From positions 1-31,291 of the forward strand of contig CABPWH010000019.1 in NCBI GenBank assembly GCA_902461085.1: a stretch of 31,291 bases of DNA, written 5' to 3'. Positions 23,462 to 31,291 of this stretch are shown in pieces. Source of the DNA: an uncultured Collinsella sp. Lineage in GTDB: Bacteria > Actinomycetota > Coriobacteriia > Coriobacteriales > Coriobacteriaceae. Position 1 is the stretch's first letter. Each line of letters begins with the position of its first letter. The position numbers and the translations under genes were made by a program. The notes under the pieces were generated by a model, which was given only the letters and a program-made list of their open reading frames with translations, was not told the origin of the DNA and searched no databases.

Positions 23462-24601
23462 TCACGTGGTGGCCCCCTTTGAGAGGGTCACGAGCATCAC
23501 GGTCCCGTTCTCGGAACTTTCTTCGACCTCTACCGTGCCACCGTGAAGCGCTGCAATCTCCCAAACAAGCGCTAGCCCGAGTCCTGCACCGCCGTATGCC
23601 CTGCTGCGGGATTTGTCTAGACGAAAGAACGGCTGGAAGATGCTCTCTCGGTACTTCTTGGGTATTCCCGGGCCCTGGTCCTCGACTCGCAGGAACACGT
23701 TGCTGTCGTTGTCGCTGATGGAGACGTTGACAGTCGAGCCGGAGCGGCTGTAACGGATGGCGTTTTCGACCAGATTAAACACCAGCCGATAGAGGAGCGT
23801 ATCACTTCCGATTGTCAAAGCGTCTCCAGCACAATTGAGGGCTATGCCCTTATTTTCGGCAAGTGGCGCAAGGTCGGTGAGGACCTCTTCGGACAAGGGA
23901 CCGAGTTCAACATCGTCCTCGCAAGGAACGCTGCGGAGCTCACTCATCTCGAGTAATACCTTGGTCATTCGAGACATGCGCTCGGTTTGTTCTTGTAGCA
24001 GGCCGAGCAGCTCGGCTGTTTCGGGTTGCAAACCGGAGTGCTCGGAGATGAATAGTTCAATCTGTGCTTGCATAAGGGCGAGCGGGGTGCGCAGCTCGTG
24101 TGCGGCGTTGCCGGTAAACTGACGCTGCGCAGAGAACCCTTCGCCAAGACGGGCGATCATGTCGTTGAAAGAGGCGCTGCATCGCTGTAGCTCGGTGGGC
24201 ACATCTTCACTGAGCCTGATTTCGCTTAGGTTGTCAGGCTGCACACGCTCTACCTGGGCTGCAAAAGCCCGTAGCGGTTTGAGTGCACGGCCGCTCGCAA
24301 AGTATGCTAGCGCGCCGCCAAGAAGTGTGACTCCAGCCGTGATGTACCAGGTCGTCGTGCCAAAAGACTCCTGTGCGTCGTTTACGACGATCGTGACCTT
24401 GTCATCGGGGGTCGCTTTCGTTGGGTCGAACGCCTGGGGCGAATCTTCGCCGGTTGCGTTAAAGGCCGAGATGTTACTGCCGATGGCATCCATGTAGCGC
24501 ATGCCCGTATAGCCGACCAGGCAGTTCGTCAGCACGCATGCCGCACACGTGAGCAGTGCCGTCATAATCGTTATGCGCCATTGAAGGGAAAGCCTTTTCA
24601 T
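23462..24601 (-). CDS. Two-component sensor histidine kinase
   Basis: This 379-aa protein starts at ATG 24599-24601, overlapping the regulator's stop as ATGA. Two membrane helices (about 10-30 and 84-104) flank a short extracytoplasmic region of about 55 residues. HAMP is at about 104-155 and the HisKA box NAAHELRTPLALMQAQIELF carries the phospho-acceptor His168. The ATPase boxes are N (NLVENAIRYS), G1 (DQGPGIP), F (FQPFFRLD) and G2 (GGAGLGLALVWEIAALHGGT). It is complete. The divergent redox cluster (25363-27405) is the natural target of the pair, by position. Confidence 0.93.
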   Translation of the reverse strand: MKRLSLQWRITIMTALLTCAACVLTNCLVGYTGMRYMDAIGSNISAFNATGEDSPQAFDPTKATPDDKVTIVVNDAQESFGTTTWYITAGVTLLGGALAYFASGRALKPLRAFAAQVERVQPDNLSEIRLSEDVPTELQRCSASFNDMIARLGEGFSAQRQFTGNAAHELRTPLALMQAQIELFISEHSGLQPETAELLGLLQEQTERMSRMTKVLLEMSELRSVPCEDDVELGPLSEEVLTDLAPLAENKGIALNCAGDALTIGSDTLLYRLVFNLVENAIRYSRSGSTVNVSISDNDSNVFLRVEDQGPGIPKKYRESIFQPFFRLDKSRSRAYGGAGLGLALVWEIAALHGGTVEVEESSENGTVMLVTLSKGATT

Positions 24602-25272
24602 TCGCTATCCTCCATAACGTAGCCCTCTCCAATCCGATTGCGAATCGGGTCGTATCCCAAAGCGCCGCGCAACTTTTTTCGGAGCGACGAGATGTGAACG
24701 CGGGTTGCGTTGCTAAAGCTGTTCACGGTGCTATCCCAAACGTGCTCTATAAGCTCCTCTTGACTTACTGGACGCCCCTGATTAAGCATCAGGTATTCCA
24801 AGATTCCCGTTTCCTTGCGCGTAAGAGATAAAGCCTCGCTGTCCACGGAAGCGATGCGCGCCTTGGTGTCAAAGCTGAGCTTTCCGCAGGTTAATACTAT
24901 GTCGCTTTGTGCGAAGCGCCTGAGGGTAAGGCTGCGGATCCTTGCCGCAAGTTCGTCCAGATGAAACGGCTTGGTGAGGTAATCGTTGGCGCCGGCATCG
25001 AGTCCGTCGACTTTATCGGATACTTCGCCACGCGCGGACAGAATCAGCACCTTGGTCTCGCAGTCGGTTTTCCTAAGTTCCCTGAGCACGGTCATGCCAT
25101 CGATACGGGGAAGGTTGAGGTCGAGCACCACGAGGTCAAAGACTTCGACGCCCAGCAGGTCGAGCGCCTCCCGTCCATCGTGACAGCAGTCGACGCTGTA
25201 CGCCAAGTTTCGCAAGCTGCGCGCGATTGCATCGCACAGTGCTCGCTCGTCTTCGACGATCAAAATACGCAT
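24598..25272 (-). CDS. OmpR/PhoB-family response regulator
   Basis: This 224-aa protein uses ATG 25270-25272 after AAGGAG (MRILIVEDERALCDAIARSL). The receiver has acidic E7-D8, phosphorylated Asp51 (VVLDLNLPRIDGM) and Lys101 (DYLTKPFHLDELAARI). The C-terminal winged helix includes LTRKETGILEYLMLNQGRPV, SQEELIEHVW and the DNA-recognition segment NATRVHISSLRKKLR. It overlaps the kinase by 4 nt. The 90-bp gap to the divergent redox genes is short enough for one regulator-bound site to control both directions. Confidence 0.93.
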   Translation of the reverse strand: MRILIVEDERALCDAIARSLRNLAYSVDCCHDGREALDLLGVEVFDLVVLDLNLPRIDGMTVLRELRKTDCETKVLILSARGEVSDKVDGLDAGANDYLTKPFHLDELAARIRSLTLRRFAQSDIVLTCGKLSFDTKARIASVDSEALSLTRKETGILEYLMLNQGRPVSQEELIEHVWDSTVNSFSNATRVHISSLRKKLRGALGYDPIRNRIGEGYVMEDSE

Positions 25273-25362
25273 AACAGTCTCCTTGCACATTCCAAATCGC
25301 GCTTAACACGGATTTTATAGTCGATATGGTCCAATGGTCGCGTAACGAAAGGAGTGGTTGGG

Positions 25363-25509
25363 TTGTTCAAAGCGGTAAAACCCGTGGTACAGGTCGCTTT
25401 GTTGATCGTCGGAATTGCCATGGTGTGCTTTGGTGTTATGCGTGGCGAGGCGGATGCCGTGCTGGCCAAAGCGATTAGGCTGTGCTTGGAGTGTATCGGA
25501 ATTGGATAA
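25363..25509 (+). CDS. Small CXXC membrane peptide (CD1871A-like)
   Basis: This 48-aa protein starts at TTG 25363, eight nt after AAAGGAG (a GTG at 25354 overlaps the RBS). MFKAVKPVVQVALLIVGIAM then VCFGVMRGEADAVLAKAIRL is one membrane helix and an amphipathic helix, ending CLECIGIG. A C-terminal CLECIGIG-type CXXC is the hallmark of the small family I recall as CD1871A. It overlaps the start of the next gene by 8 nt (TTGGATAA), so the two are translationally coupled. The CXXC sits just past a membrane-proximal segment, suited to receiving or passing electrons or holding a metal. It is easily missed because it is short and starts with TTG. Confidence 0.8.
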   Translation: MFKAVKPVVQVALLIVGIAMVCFGVMRGEADAVLAKAIRLCLECIGIG

Positions 25510-26404
25510 AAGAGAAAACACTGCGTCGCATGTTTTGGCCCGATTTCGCGGATTCATTCAGGCGGCGGCGACGCTGGTCACCAATATTCACCTGCCAAAC
25601 TTTGCCAAAGGAAGCATCTATCAAGGCGCGGGAAAAACAGTCTGCGTACCTGGACTTAATTGCTATTCGTGCCCCGCGGCATCGGGTGCGTGCCCCATCG
25701 GGTCGTTCCAGTCGGTGGTAGGTTCATCCAAGTTCAACTTTTCTTACTATGTTACCGGCACGCTCATTTTGCTCGGCGTGCTGCTGGGACGTTTTGTATG
25801 CGGCTTTCTGTGCCCGTTTGGCTGGCTGCAGGAGCTGCTTCATAAGATTCCCGGCAAAAAGTTCTCCACGAAAAAGCTCAAGCCGCTCACATACATCAAG
25901 TACGTCGTGCTGCTGTTTGCCGTGGTGCTGCTGCCCGTCTTGGTGGTTAACGACGTGGGGATGGGCGATCCGTTCTTTTGTAAGTACATCTGTCCGCAGG
26001 GCGTGCTCGAGGGCGCCATTCCGCTGGCCATTGCTAATGCCGGCATTCGATCTGCGTTGGGACATCTCTTTACTTGGAAACTTGCCGTTCTCATTGCCGT
26101 GGTAGTGCTGAGCGTTTTGTTCTACCGCCCCTTCTGCAAATGGATTTGTCCACTCGGCGCATTCTATGCGCTCATGAATAAGGTGTCCCTACTGGGGATC
26201 CGGGTCGATGCATGCAAATGTGTCTCGTGCGGCAAGTGCTCAAAGGTTTGTCAGATGGACGTTGATGTGGTCCGCGCGCCCAATCATGCCGAATGTATCC
26301 GGTGCGGAAAGTGCATCGGGGCCTGTCCCGTCGATGCCATCAGCTATCGCTATGGCCTGGATGTGTCGGCGGAAAAGCTTCCCTTGACCGCCGATAAAAT
26401 GTAA
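25502..26404 (+). CDS. Polytopic membrane 4Fe-4S protein (NapH/RnfB-like electron carrier)
   Basis: This 300-aa protein uses TTG 25502, overlapping the CXXC gene's stop, behind GGAG; other starts upstream would fall inside that gene. Membrane segments are at about 80-104, 131-150, 190-207 and possibly 165-185. Conserved cysteine patterns are GLNCYSCP (51-58), CGFLCP (100-105), CKYICP (160-165) and CKWICP (212-217). Two classical clusters follow: C240-C243-C246-C250, then C265-C268-C271-C275-P. This matches the NosR/NapH/YccM-type electron-transfer membrane proteins. It probably takes electrons from a cytoplasmic ferredoxin to partners outside. The next gene is an extracytoplasmic thioredoxin-like lipoprotein. 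Confidence 0.9.
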   Translation: MDKRENTASHVLARFRGFIQAAATLVTNIHLPNFAKGSIYQGAGKTVCVPGLNCYSCPAASGACPIGSFQSVVGSSKFNFSYYVTGTLILLGVLLGRFVCGFLCPFGWLQELLHKIPGKKFSTKKLKPLTYIKYVVLLFAVVLLPVLVVNDVGMGDPFFCKYICPQGVLEGAIPLAIANAGIRSALGHLFTWKLAVLIAVVVLSVLFYRPFCKWICPLGAFYALMNKVSLLGIRVDACKCVSCGKCSKVCQMDVDVVRAPNHAECIRCGKCIGACPVDAISYRYGLDVSAEKLPLTADKM

Positions 26405-26433
26405 ACAAGCTTCGACAAAACGGAGGAATGACC

Positions 26434-27405
26434 ATGAAGCTTTCTAAGATTGCGGCCCTGTTTATGGTGCCGGTATTGGCCTTGTGCCTTGTGGCATGTT
26501 CGGCACCTGGCGGCAATGCGAGCGAATCTGCGAGCCCCGATCCTAAGATCGCAGAACTCACTGCGCAGAAGCCGGCCAATGCCGACGAGGCCGCCGAGCT
26601 GTATGCGAAGCTCATGCAGAAGGAGAACGAGATCTTTTCGAGTGATAACGCGCTGTGGGAAAAGGTATTCAATGCGGCAAATAAAGACTCGGCAATGATT
26701 GAGGACGGCAGCAATTACGGCGATTTTCTGCTCAAGACCATCGACGGCGCCAAGGATGAGTTCACGGCGGATGAGCTTAAGACACTCAAGGCCGGTGCAC
26801 AGCAGATCAAGGAGATCGAGGACAAGCTCGAGAGCCTGGAGAAGGAGTTCCCCGGCTGTGGAAGCACGCCGAGTGCAGGCGAGAGCGTCGACGCTTCGAC
26901 CGCTGGCATGACGGCTGGTGCCAATGCTTCGAGCGAGGCGACGAAGTTCCCCAGCTTTACGGGCAAGGACCTGGACGGCAACGACGTGAGCAGCGACGAG
27001 CTGTTCTCCAAGAACAAGGTCACCGTCATGAACTTCTGGTTCACTACTTGCAAGCCGTGCGTGGGCGAGCTGGGCGATCTTGAGAAACTGAATCAGGAGC
27101 TTGCCGAGAAGGGCGGCCAGGTCGTGGGTGTCAATTCCTTTACGCTCGATGGCAACAAGGGCGAGATTGCAGATGCCAAGGACGTGCTGAGCAAGAAGGG
27201 CGTGACATATAAGAACATCTGGTTCAAGTCGGATAGCGAGGCCGGTAAGTTTACGTCAAATTTGTTCTCGTTCCCGACAACGTATGTCATCGATCAGAAT
27301 GGCAACATCGTAGGGGATCCAATCGTGGGAGCCATCAGCTCCGCCGAGCAGCGCGCAGCACTCGACAAGCTTATCGACCAGGCGATTGCGAATAGCGAGC
27401 AGTAA
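26434..27405 (+). CDS. TlpA/ResA-like thioredoxin-fold lipoprotein
   Basis: This 323-aa lipoprotein uses ATG 26434, seven nt after GGAGG (ATG 26428 is too close to it). The signal peptide MKLSKIAALFMVPVLALCLV ends in a lipobox with Cys22. Residues about 35-125 are an added helical domain. The redoxin domain (about 165-320) has PSFTGKDLDGNDVSSDE, MNFWFTTCKPCVGELGDL with active-site C206-K-P-C209, and the cis-proline region SFPTTYVIDQNGNIVG. It is anchored on the outer face of the membrane. It is about 30 nt after the 4Fe-4S gene. Reduction by that membrane protein is a plausible inference. Confidence 0.9.
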   Translation: MKLSKIAALFMVPVLALCLVACSAPGGNASESASPDPKIAELTAQKPANADEAAELYAKLMQKENEIFSSDNALWEKVFNAANKDSAMIEDGSNYGDFLLKTIDGAKDEFTADELKTLKAGAQQIKEIEDKLESLEKEFPGCGSTPSAGESVDASTAGMTAGANASSEATKFPSFTGKDLDGNDVSSDELFSKNKVTVMNFWFTTCKPCVGELGDLEKLNQELAEKGGQVVGVNSFTLDGNKGEIADAKDVLSKKGVTYKNIWFKSDSEAGKFTSNLFSFPTTYVIDQNGNIVGDPIVGAISSAEQRAALDKLIDQAIANSEQ

Positions 27406-27484
27406 AAAACGCGTAAAGCATGGCGAGGATCGTGCGCCGCTGCGCGAAGTAGTCCGCTACCTTTCAAGATAAACTCCACCATAT

Positions 27485-27512
27485 AGAGGTCCCGCTCGGG
27501 ACCTCTTCTTTT
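27485..27512 (+). terminator. Rho-independent terminator of the redox operon
   Basis: AGAGGTCCC (27485-27493) and GGGACCTCT (27498-27506) form a perfect 9-bp stem with a GCTC loop, followed by TCTTTT. It lies 80 nt past the lipoprotein stop. Confidence 0.9.
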
Positions 27513-27659
27513 GGGTGCCGTCCCGTTCGTTTTTTGGCGCGGTTCGTTACATTCCTCACTGGCTCCGGCAAAAAATGGGGATAGAGTAGGACAAACGCGT
27601 CGAATACGAACGGCGGGGGAGAGCGGGCGAGCGTGCCCGCGTGGGAGAGGTTGCCGTCC

Positions 27660-30600
27660 ATGTTGGAGCTCAAAGGTATTTGCAAAAGGTACGTTACGCA
27701 GTCGTTTACGCAGGTGGCGCTCGACAGCGTAAGCCTGTCTTTTCGCGATAACGAGTTCGTGGCCATTCTGGGTCCCTCGGGCTCGGGTAAAACTACGATG
27801 CTCAACGTTATCGGTGGGCTCGATCATTTCGATTCCGGCGACCTGCTAATCGACGGTATTTCGACCAAGGACTTTCACGATCGCGATTGGGATGCCTATC
27901 GCAACAACCGCATCGGCTTTGTGTTCCAAAGCTATAACCTCATTCCGCATCAGACCATTTTGGAAAACGTGGAGCTGGCGCTCACGCTTACGGGCGTGGG
28001 GCATGCCGAGCGCCGCCAGCGTGCGCGCGAGGCGTTGGAGAAAGTCGGCCTGGGCGAGCACGTTAACAAGCGCCCGAGCCAGCTTTCGGGTGGACAGATG
28101 CAGCGCGTGGCCATCGCCCGCGCCCTGATAAATGACCCTGAGATCGTCCTTGCCGACGAGCCGACCGGCGCTTTGGATTCAACGACATCCGTACAGGTCA
28201 TGGATCTGCTCAAGGATGTGGCGCGCGACCGTTTGGTTATTATGGTCACGCACAATCCCGAGCTGGCGTACCAATACGCCACGCGCATCGTCAACCTGGC
28301 GGACGGCAAGATCATCGACGATTCCGATCCTTTCGATGTCGCTGACGCCACGCGCCGCGAAGCCAAGCCTACGCGCAAAACCTCGATGAGCTTTGTGACG
28401 GCGCTGGGGCTTTCTGCTCGAAACCTCATGACCAAGAAAGGCCGTACGGCCATGACGGCCTTTGCGGGCTCGATTGGCATTATCGGTATCGCGGCGATTC
28501 TGGCGCTGTCCAATGGCGTAAACGGCTACATCAAAAAGGTCGAGGAGGATACGCTCTCGAGTTACCCGCTTACGATCTCCAAGCAGGACTACGACCTGTC
28601 ATCCATGATGGGCGGACAGGGGGCTGCGGATGATGAGGCGTCCAACGGCGGGGATTTGTCCGACGGTAGTGGTGGCAAGGCTAAGGGAACCGATAAGATC
28701 CCCGTGGTTACGGCCGTAAAGGACATGTTTGCAAGCGTTAAGTCCAACGACATGACGAGCTTTAAGGCATGGCTCGATGCCGGTGGCGACGGCATCGATA
28801 AAGAAGTCAACGCCATCCAGTACGGCTACGGTGTATCGCCGGTTGTCTATCGTGCCGGCAAGGGCGATGAGAAGCCTGTCCGGCTGGTGCCCAACGCCAT
28901 GACCGAGGCCATGAGCGGAGGTGCGAGTTCGGCGGCAACGGTGAGCATGGAATCCATGGGAACCTCGGTCTTTAACGAGATGATTGACGACCAGAGCCTG
29001 CTCGACAGCCAGTACGATGTCGTCGCCGGTCATTGGCCCACGTCTGCCAACGAAGCCGTGATGGTGCTTTCGAGTCGCGGTACGGTGGGCGACTACACGC
29101 TCTACAGCATCGGCGCGCTGGATATCGATGAGCTCAACGACCTGGTTAACAGTGCTATGACGGCCGACGGTGGGGTCAAAGCACCCGAGACCGGTACCGA
29201 CTTTACCTACGACGATGCGCTGTCCACGACGTTTAAGGTGCTGTCGCCGGCCGATGCCTATCGCAAAAACGAAGAGACCGGCATGTGGACCGATATGTCT
29301 GGCGACACCGACTTTATGGCCGCCAAGGTTGCCGACGGTATCGACGTGCACATTGTGGGCGTGGTACGACCCAACGAGACGGCCAATGCGAGTGCGTTGT
29401 CTCCGGGCATTGCCTATACACATGCGCTGACTCGCCGGCTTATGGAGCGCGCCGCCGATTCGCAGATTGTGCAAGAGCAGCTTGCGCATCCCGAGACGGA
29501 TGTCTTTACGGGCAAGTCTTTCGATGAATTGCAGGGCGAGGCCAAGCAAGGCGTGGATCTGGGCAGCATGTTCAGTGTGGACGAGGCGGCGCTCAAGAGC
29601 GCGTTCTCGTTCGATACCTCCGCGCTCTCGGGTGCGGCCGGCGGTATGGACCTTTCTGGTATCGATTTGTTCGGGCTGGACATTGACCTTTCGGGTGTTG
29701 GGAAGGACATCGACTTTGGCGACATTATGGCAAAAGCACCGGCCCCAGATTTCTCGGGCATCTTTGACGGTCTGGAACTCACGCCCGAGCAAATGCAGCA
29801 GGTGGGAACGCTTGCCAACCAGCTGTTTGAGGGCTTTTTGCAGTCTGATCAGTTTAAGGCGCTGTCGCCCGAAGATCTTAAGGACGCGTCAAAGCTCGCC
29901 GCCGCATTCTCGACGTATCTTGAGAGTGATACCGCGGCCCAGCAAATCCTGGCCCAGCTCAAAGCGCTCGGCGGCGATGCTCTGGCCGAGCGCCTGCAGC
30001 AGGCGATGACCGACTATGTGCAAAAGCAGCTGACTCCGTATCTGCAGCAGGCAATGGATCAGGTGATGAAGTCGATCAGCGATCAGATTGCGGCGACGGT
30101 GTCAGCTCAGCTCAAGGCAGGTGCAGCAGGGCTCATGGGCCAGATGGCGACGCGGATGTCGTCGAGTTTTGCTAGCCTGGCGAGCGCCATGCGCGTGGAT
30201 GCGAGTGCCTTTGCTCATGCCATTCACTTCAACATGGACGCCGAGGACCTGAGCTCGCTCATGATGAGCTATGCCAAGGCGTCGAAGCTCACCTACGATA
30301 ACAATCTGACCACACTGGGCTATGCGGACGAGGCCGACCCCATCTCGGTCAAGATTTTCCCGCGCGACTTTGAGGCCAAGGAGCGCGTACTCGATCACAT
30401 CGATGCGTACAACAAGCAGGTCAAAGCCGCCGGCCACGATGAGCAGGCGATCTCATACACCGACTACATGGGTATCATCATGGGTTCGGTGACCGACATC
30501 GTGAACACCATCAGCTTGGTGCTCATCGCATTCGTGAGCATTAGTCTGGTGGTGAGCTCCATTATGATCGGCATCATCACCTACATCAGCGTGCTGGAGC

Positions 30601-30911
30601 GCAAAAAGGAGATTGGCATCCTGCGCGCAATCGGCGCGTCGAAGCGCAACGTGGCCAACGTATTCAATGCCGAGACCTTTATCGAAGGCCTCATCGCCGG
30701 CGTCTTTGCCATTGTCGTCGTGGTGCTCGTGAGCTTTCCGGTTAATGCCTGGGCGCTTGCTGCCAAACAGGTACCCAATCTGATGAGCCTGCCCGTGCAG
30801 GATGCGCTGGTGCTCATCGCGATTTCGGTGTTACTGACGGTCGTTGCCGGCCTGCTGCCCGCCCGCAGCGCGTCCAGGAAGGATCCCGTGGAGGCCCTGC
30901 GCTCCGAATAA
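27660..30911 (+). CDS. MacB/FtsX-type ABC transporter (ATPase-permease fusion) with huge extracytoplasmic domain
   Basis: This 1083-aa protein starts at ATG 27660 after GAGAGG. The N-terminal ATPase (1-235) has Walker A GPSGSGKTT (38-46), a Q-loop near VFQSYNLIPHQT, signature LSGGQMQRVAIARAL (about 141) and LADEPTGALDS (about 164). A first membrane helix is at about 261-290 and three more are at about 940-977, 1010-1035 and 1047-1070. DPVEALR near the C-terminus is typical of MacB/FtsX. The extracytoplasmic domain is about 650 residues. Its unusual part (about 650-860) is low-complexity and strongly helical, with QLTPYLQQAMDQVMKSISDQ and LKAGAAGLMGQMATRMSSSF. It is a mechanotransmission-type exporter for peptides or lipids; the substrate is unknown. 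Confidence 0.88.
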   Translation: MLELKGICKRYVTQSFTQVALDSVSLSFRDNEFVAILGPSGSGKTTMLNVIGGLDHFDSGDLLIDGISTKDFHDRDWDAYRNNRIGFVFQSYNLIPHQTILENVELALTLTGVGHAERRQRAREALEKVGLGEHVNKRPSQLSGGQMQRVAIARALINDPEIVLADEPTGALDSTTSVQVMDLLKDVARDRLVIMVTHNPELAYQYATRIVNLADGKIIDDSDPFDVADATRREAKPTRKTSMSFVTALGLSARNLMTKKGRTAMTAFAGSIGIIGIAAILALSNGVNGYIKKVEEDTLSSYPLTISKQDYDLSSMMGGQGAADDEASNGGDLSDGSGGKAKGTDKIPVVTAVKDMFASVKSNDMTSFKAWLDAGGDGIDKEVNAIQYGYGVSPVVYRAGKGDEKPVRLVPNAMTEAMSGGASSAATVSMESMGTSVFNEMIDDQSLLDSQYDVVAGHWPTSANEAVMVLSSRGTVGDYTLYSIGALDIDELNDLVNSAMTADGGVKAPETGTDFTYDDALSTTFKVLSPADAYRKNEETGMWTDMSGDTDFMAAKVADGIDVHIVGVVRPNETANASALSPGIAYTHALTRRLMERAADSQIVQEQLAHPETDVFTGKSFDELQGEAKQGVDLGSMFSVDEAALKSAFSFDTSALSGAAGGMDLSGIDLFGLDIDLSGVGKDIDFGDIMAKAPAPDFSGIFDGLELTPEQMQQVGTLANQLFEGFLQSDQFKALSPEDLKDASKLAAAFSTYLESDTAAQQILAQLKALGGDALAERLQQAMTDYVQKQLTPYLQQAMDQVMKSISDQIAATVSAQLKAGAAGLMGQMATRMSSSFASLASAMRVDASAFAHAIHFNMDAEDLSSLMMSYAKASKLTYDNNLTTLGYADEADPISVKIFPRDFEAKERVLDHIDAYNKQVKAAGHDEQAISYTDYMGIIMGSVTDIVNTISLVLIAFVSISLVVSSIMIGIITYISVLERKKEIGILRAIGASKRNVANVFNAETFIEGLIAGVFAIVVVVLVSFPVNAWALAAKQVPNLMSLPVQDALVLIAISVLLTVVAGLLPARSASRKDPVEALRSE

Positions 30912-30940
30912 TGTGACAAGGGACGGTCCCTTTGTCACAT
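30911..30940. repeat. TGTGACA...TGTCACA palindrome at the ABC gene end
   Basis: ATGTGACAAGGGAC (30911-30924) is mirrored by GTCCC-TTTGTCACAT (30926-30940) with one bulged T, abutting the stop codon. It is a long hairpin with no U-run, and resembles the widespread tgtgacaaagggac-type repeats I recall from other Gram-positive genomes. Confidence 0.6.
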
Positions 30941-30957
30941 TGAGCGGCTTGTGAATT

Positions 30958-31139
30958 CGAGGTCTAATACTTTCCCGAGAAGTGAACGAGTCAAAATGGA
31001 CCCCCGAAGCGTCGACACTTTTGAGATGCAATTTCCTGCGGTTTTGATTGTTGAATCCTGCGGTTTTGGCGCCAGAAAATGTCGATGCTTCGGGGGTCCA
31101 AATACAGCCGTTCACTTCTCGGAAAAGTATTAGACCTCG
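30958..31139. mobile_element. 182-bp inverted-repeat element, MITE candidate
   Basis: Outer arms 30958-30988 and 31109-31139 match over 31 bp with one mismatch (CGAGGTCTAATAC at the tip). Inner arms 30997-31022 and 31076-31100, both centred on TGGACCCCCGAAGC, match with one mismatch and one indel. The loop has two TCCTGCGGTTTTG copies (31034-31046 and 31056-31068). No transposase frame is present and no target duplication is obvious. Short open frames across it are by-products of the symmetry. Confidence 0.6.
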
Positions 31140-31182
31140 CTATATTGGCGGCGTTCGCGAGCGGCAACCAGAGTGCGGCCTC

Positions 31183-31291
31183 CTAGCTCTTCTTTGCAGA
31201 GAGCATAAGGCTAATCCGCGACGCTTTCGCACACGGGCTCCAAGGCATCTCGCGCGCAAGCTGCTCGGCGGCGCCGCCCACTGCTTCAGGG
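31183..31291 (-). CDS. 3' end of an unrecognised gene, cut by the window edge
   Basis: The minus frame ending in TAG (31183-31185) reads PEAVGGAAEQLAREMPWSPC and then AKASRISLMLSAKKS. This is convincingly protein-like (Ala-rich helix, basic tail), but too short to name. The remaining 36 codons fit the C-terminus of a cytoplasmic protein. Other frames of this stretch contain stops. Confidence 0.4.
   Translation of the reverse strand, partial: PEAVGGAAEQLAREMPWSPCAKASRISLMLSAKKS

Noticed and set aside
22855..23718. Treating the whole 288-codon plus frame as one gene
   Set aside because: Only the first 95 codons look like protein. The rest overlaps the arginase relic and the sensor kinase on the other strand and reads as Arg/Ser-rich noise.
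30831..31133. Small genes on both strands of the inverted-repeat element
   Set aside because: The frames follow the symmetry of the hairpin and have no independent support.

Overview
The window looks like chromosomal DNA of a high-GC, anaerobic, gut-type actinobacterium, most likely Collinsella or a close Coriobacteriia relative. This is inferred from gene style, not from a database search. The supports are high GC, Shine-Dalgarno-led genes, a divergent topoisomerase IV pair, a wall-anchored protein ending in an LAxTG-type sorting signal, and an oxygen-sensitive-looking iron-sulfur and redoxin cluster. No rRNA, tRNA or CRISPR array was seen.

Layout. 1-1935: a decaying lantibiotic-immunity-type ABC transporter (minus strand) whose ATPase is frameshifted. 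It faces a truncated TetR repressor that runs into the tail of a type I restriction specificity subunit. 2026-3261: a free-standing AAA ATPase with a DUF4143 C-terminus. 3508-6630: a divergent MerR regulator facing an operon-like run of a carboxymuconolactone-decarboxylase/cupin fusion, an alpha/beta hydrolase and an iron-sulfur flavoprotein-like reductase, with a textbook 19-bp-spacer MerR promoter. 6740-7834: a second free-standing ATPase with a winged-helix C-terminus. 8062-12345: ParE then ParC (topoisomerase IV type) on the minus strand, with a LexA-like palindrome upstream. 12499-13881: a third free-standing ATPase carrying a PD-(D/E)XK-like C-terminus, behind an array of identical palindromes. 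14138-14962: a small XRE regulator plus a four-helix membrane protein. 15052-20584: a LuxR-type regulator followed by a 1456-residue Tat-type, sortase-anchored surface protein.

20743-23431 is a graveyard-like stretch. It holds a DnaQ-like exonuclease remnant, an apparently intact PadR-DUF1700-small membrane protein operon ending in a broken PspC-like gene, and two converging truncated genes (one unknown, one arginase-like). 23462-25272 is an OmpR/HisKA two-component system. It is divergent from a three-gene redox cluster: a 48-aa CXXC membrane peptide, a polytopic 4Fe-4S protein and a TlpA-like lipoprotein. 27660-30911 encodes a very large MacB/FtsX-type ABC transporter, followed by a palindrome, a 182-bp near-perfect inverted-repeat element (MITE candidate) and the 3' end of an unrecognised gene.

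The most interesting points are these. Three unrelated-looking orphan ATPases each sit behind their own palindromic or direct-repeat element. The redox cluster might feed cytosolic electrons to an extracytoplasmic thioredoxin-fold lipoprotein with no CcdA/DsbD in the window. The giant surface protein combines a Tat-like signal with an LAGTG anchor beside a LuxR regulator. A SOS-box-like site lies upstream of parE, and parC has a Ser-to-Ala state in its quinolone-resistance-determining region.
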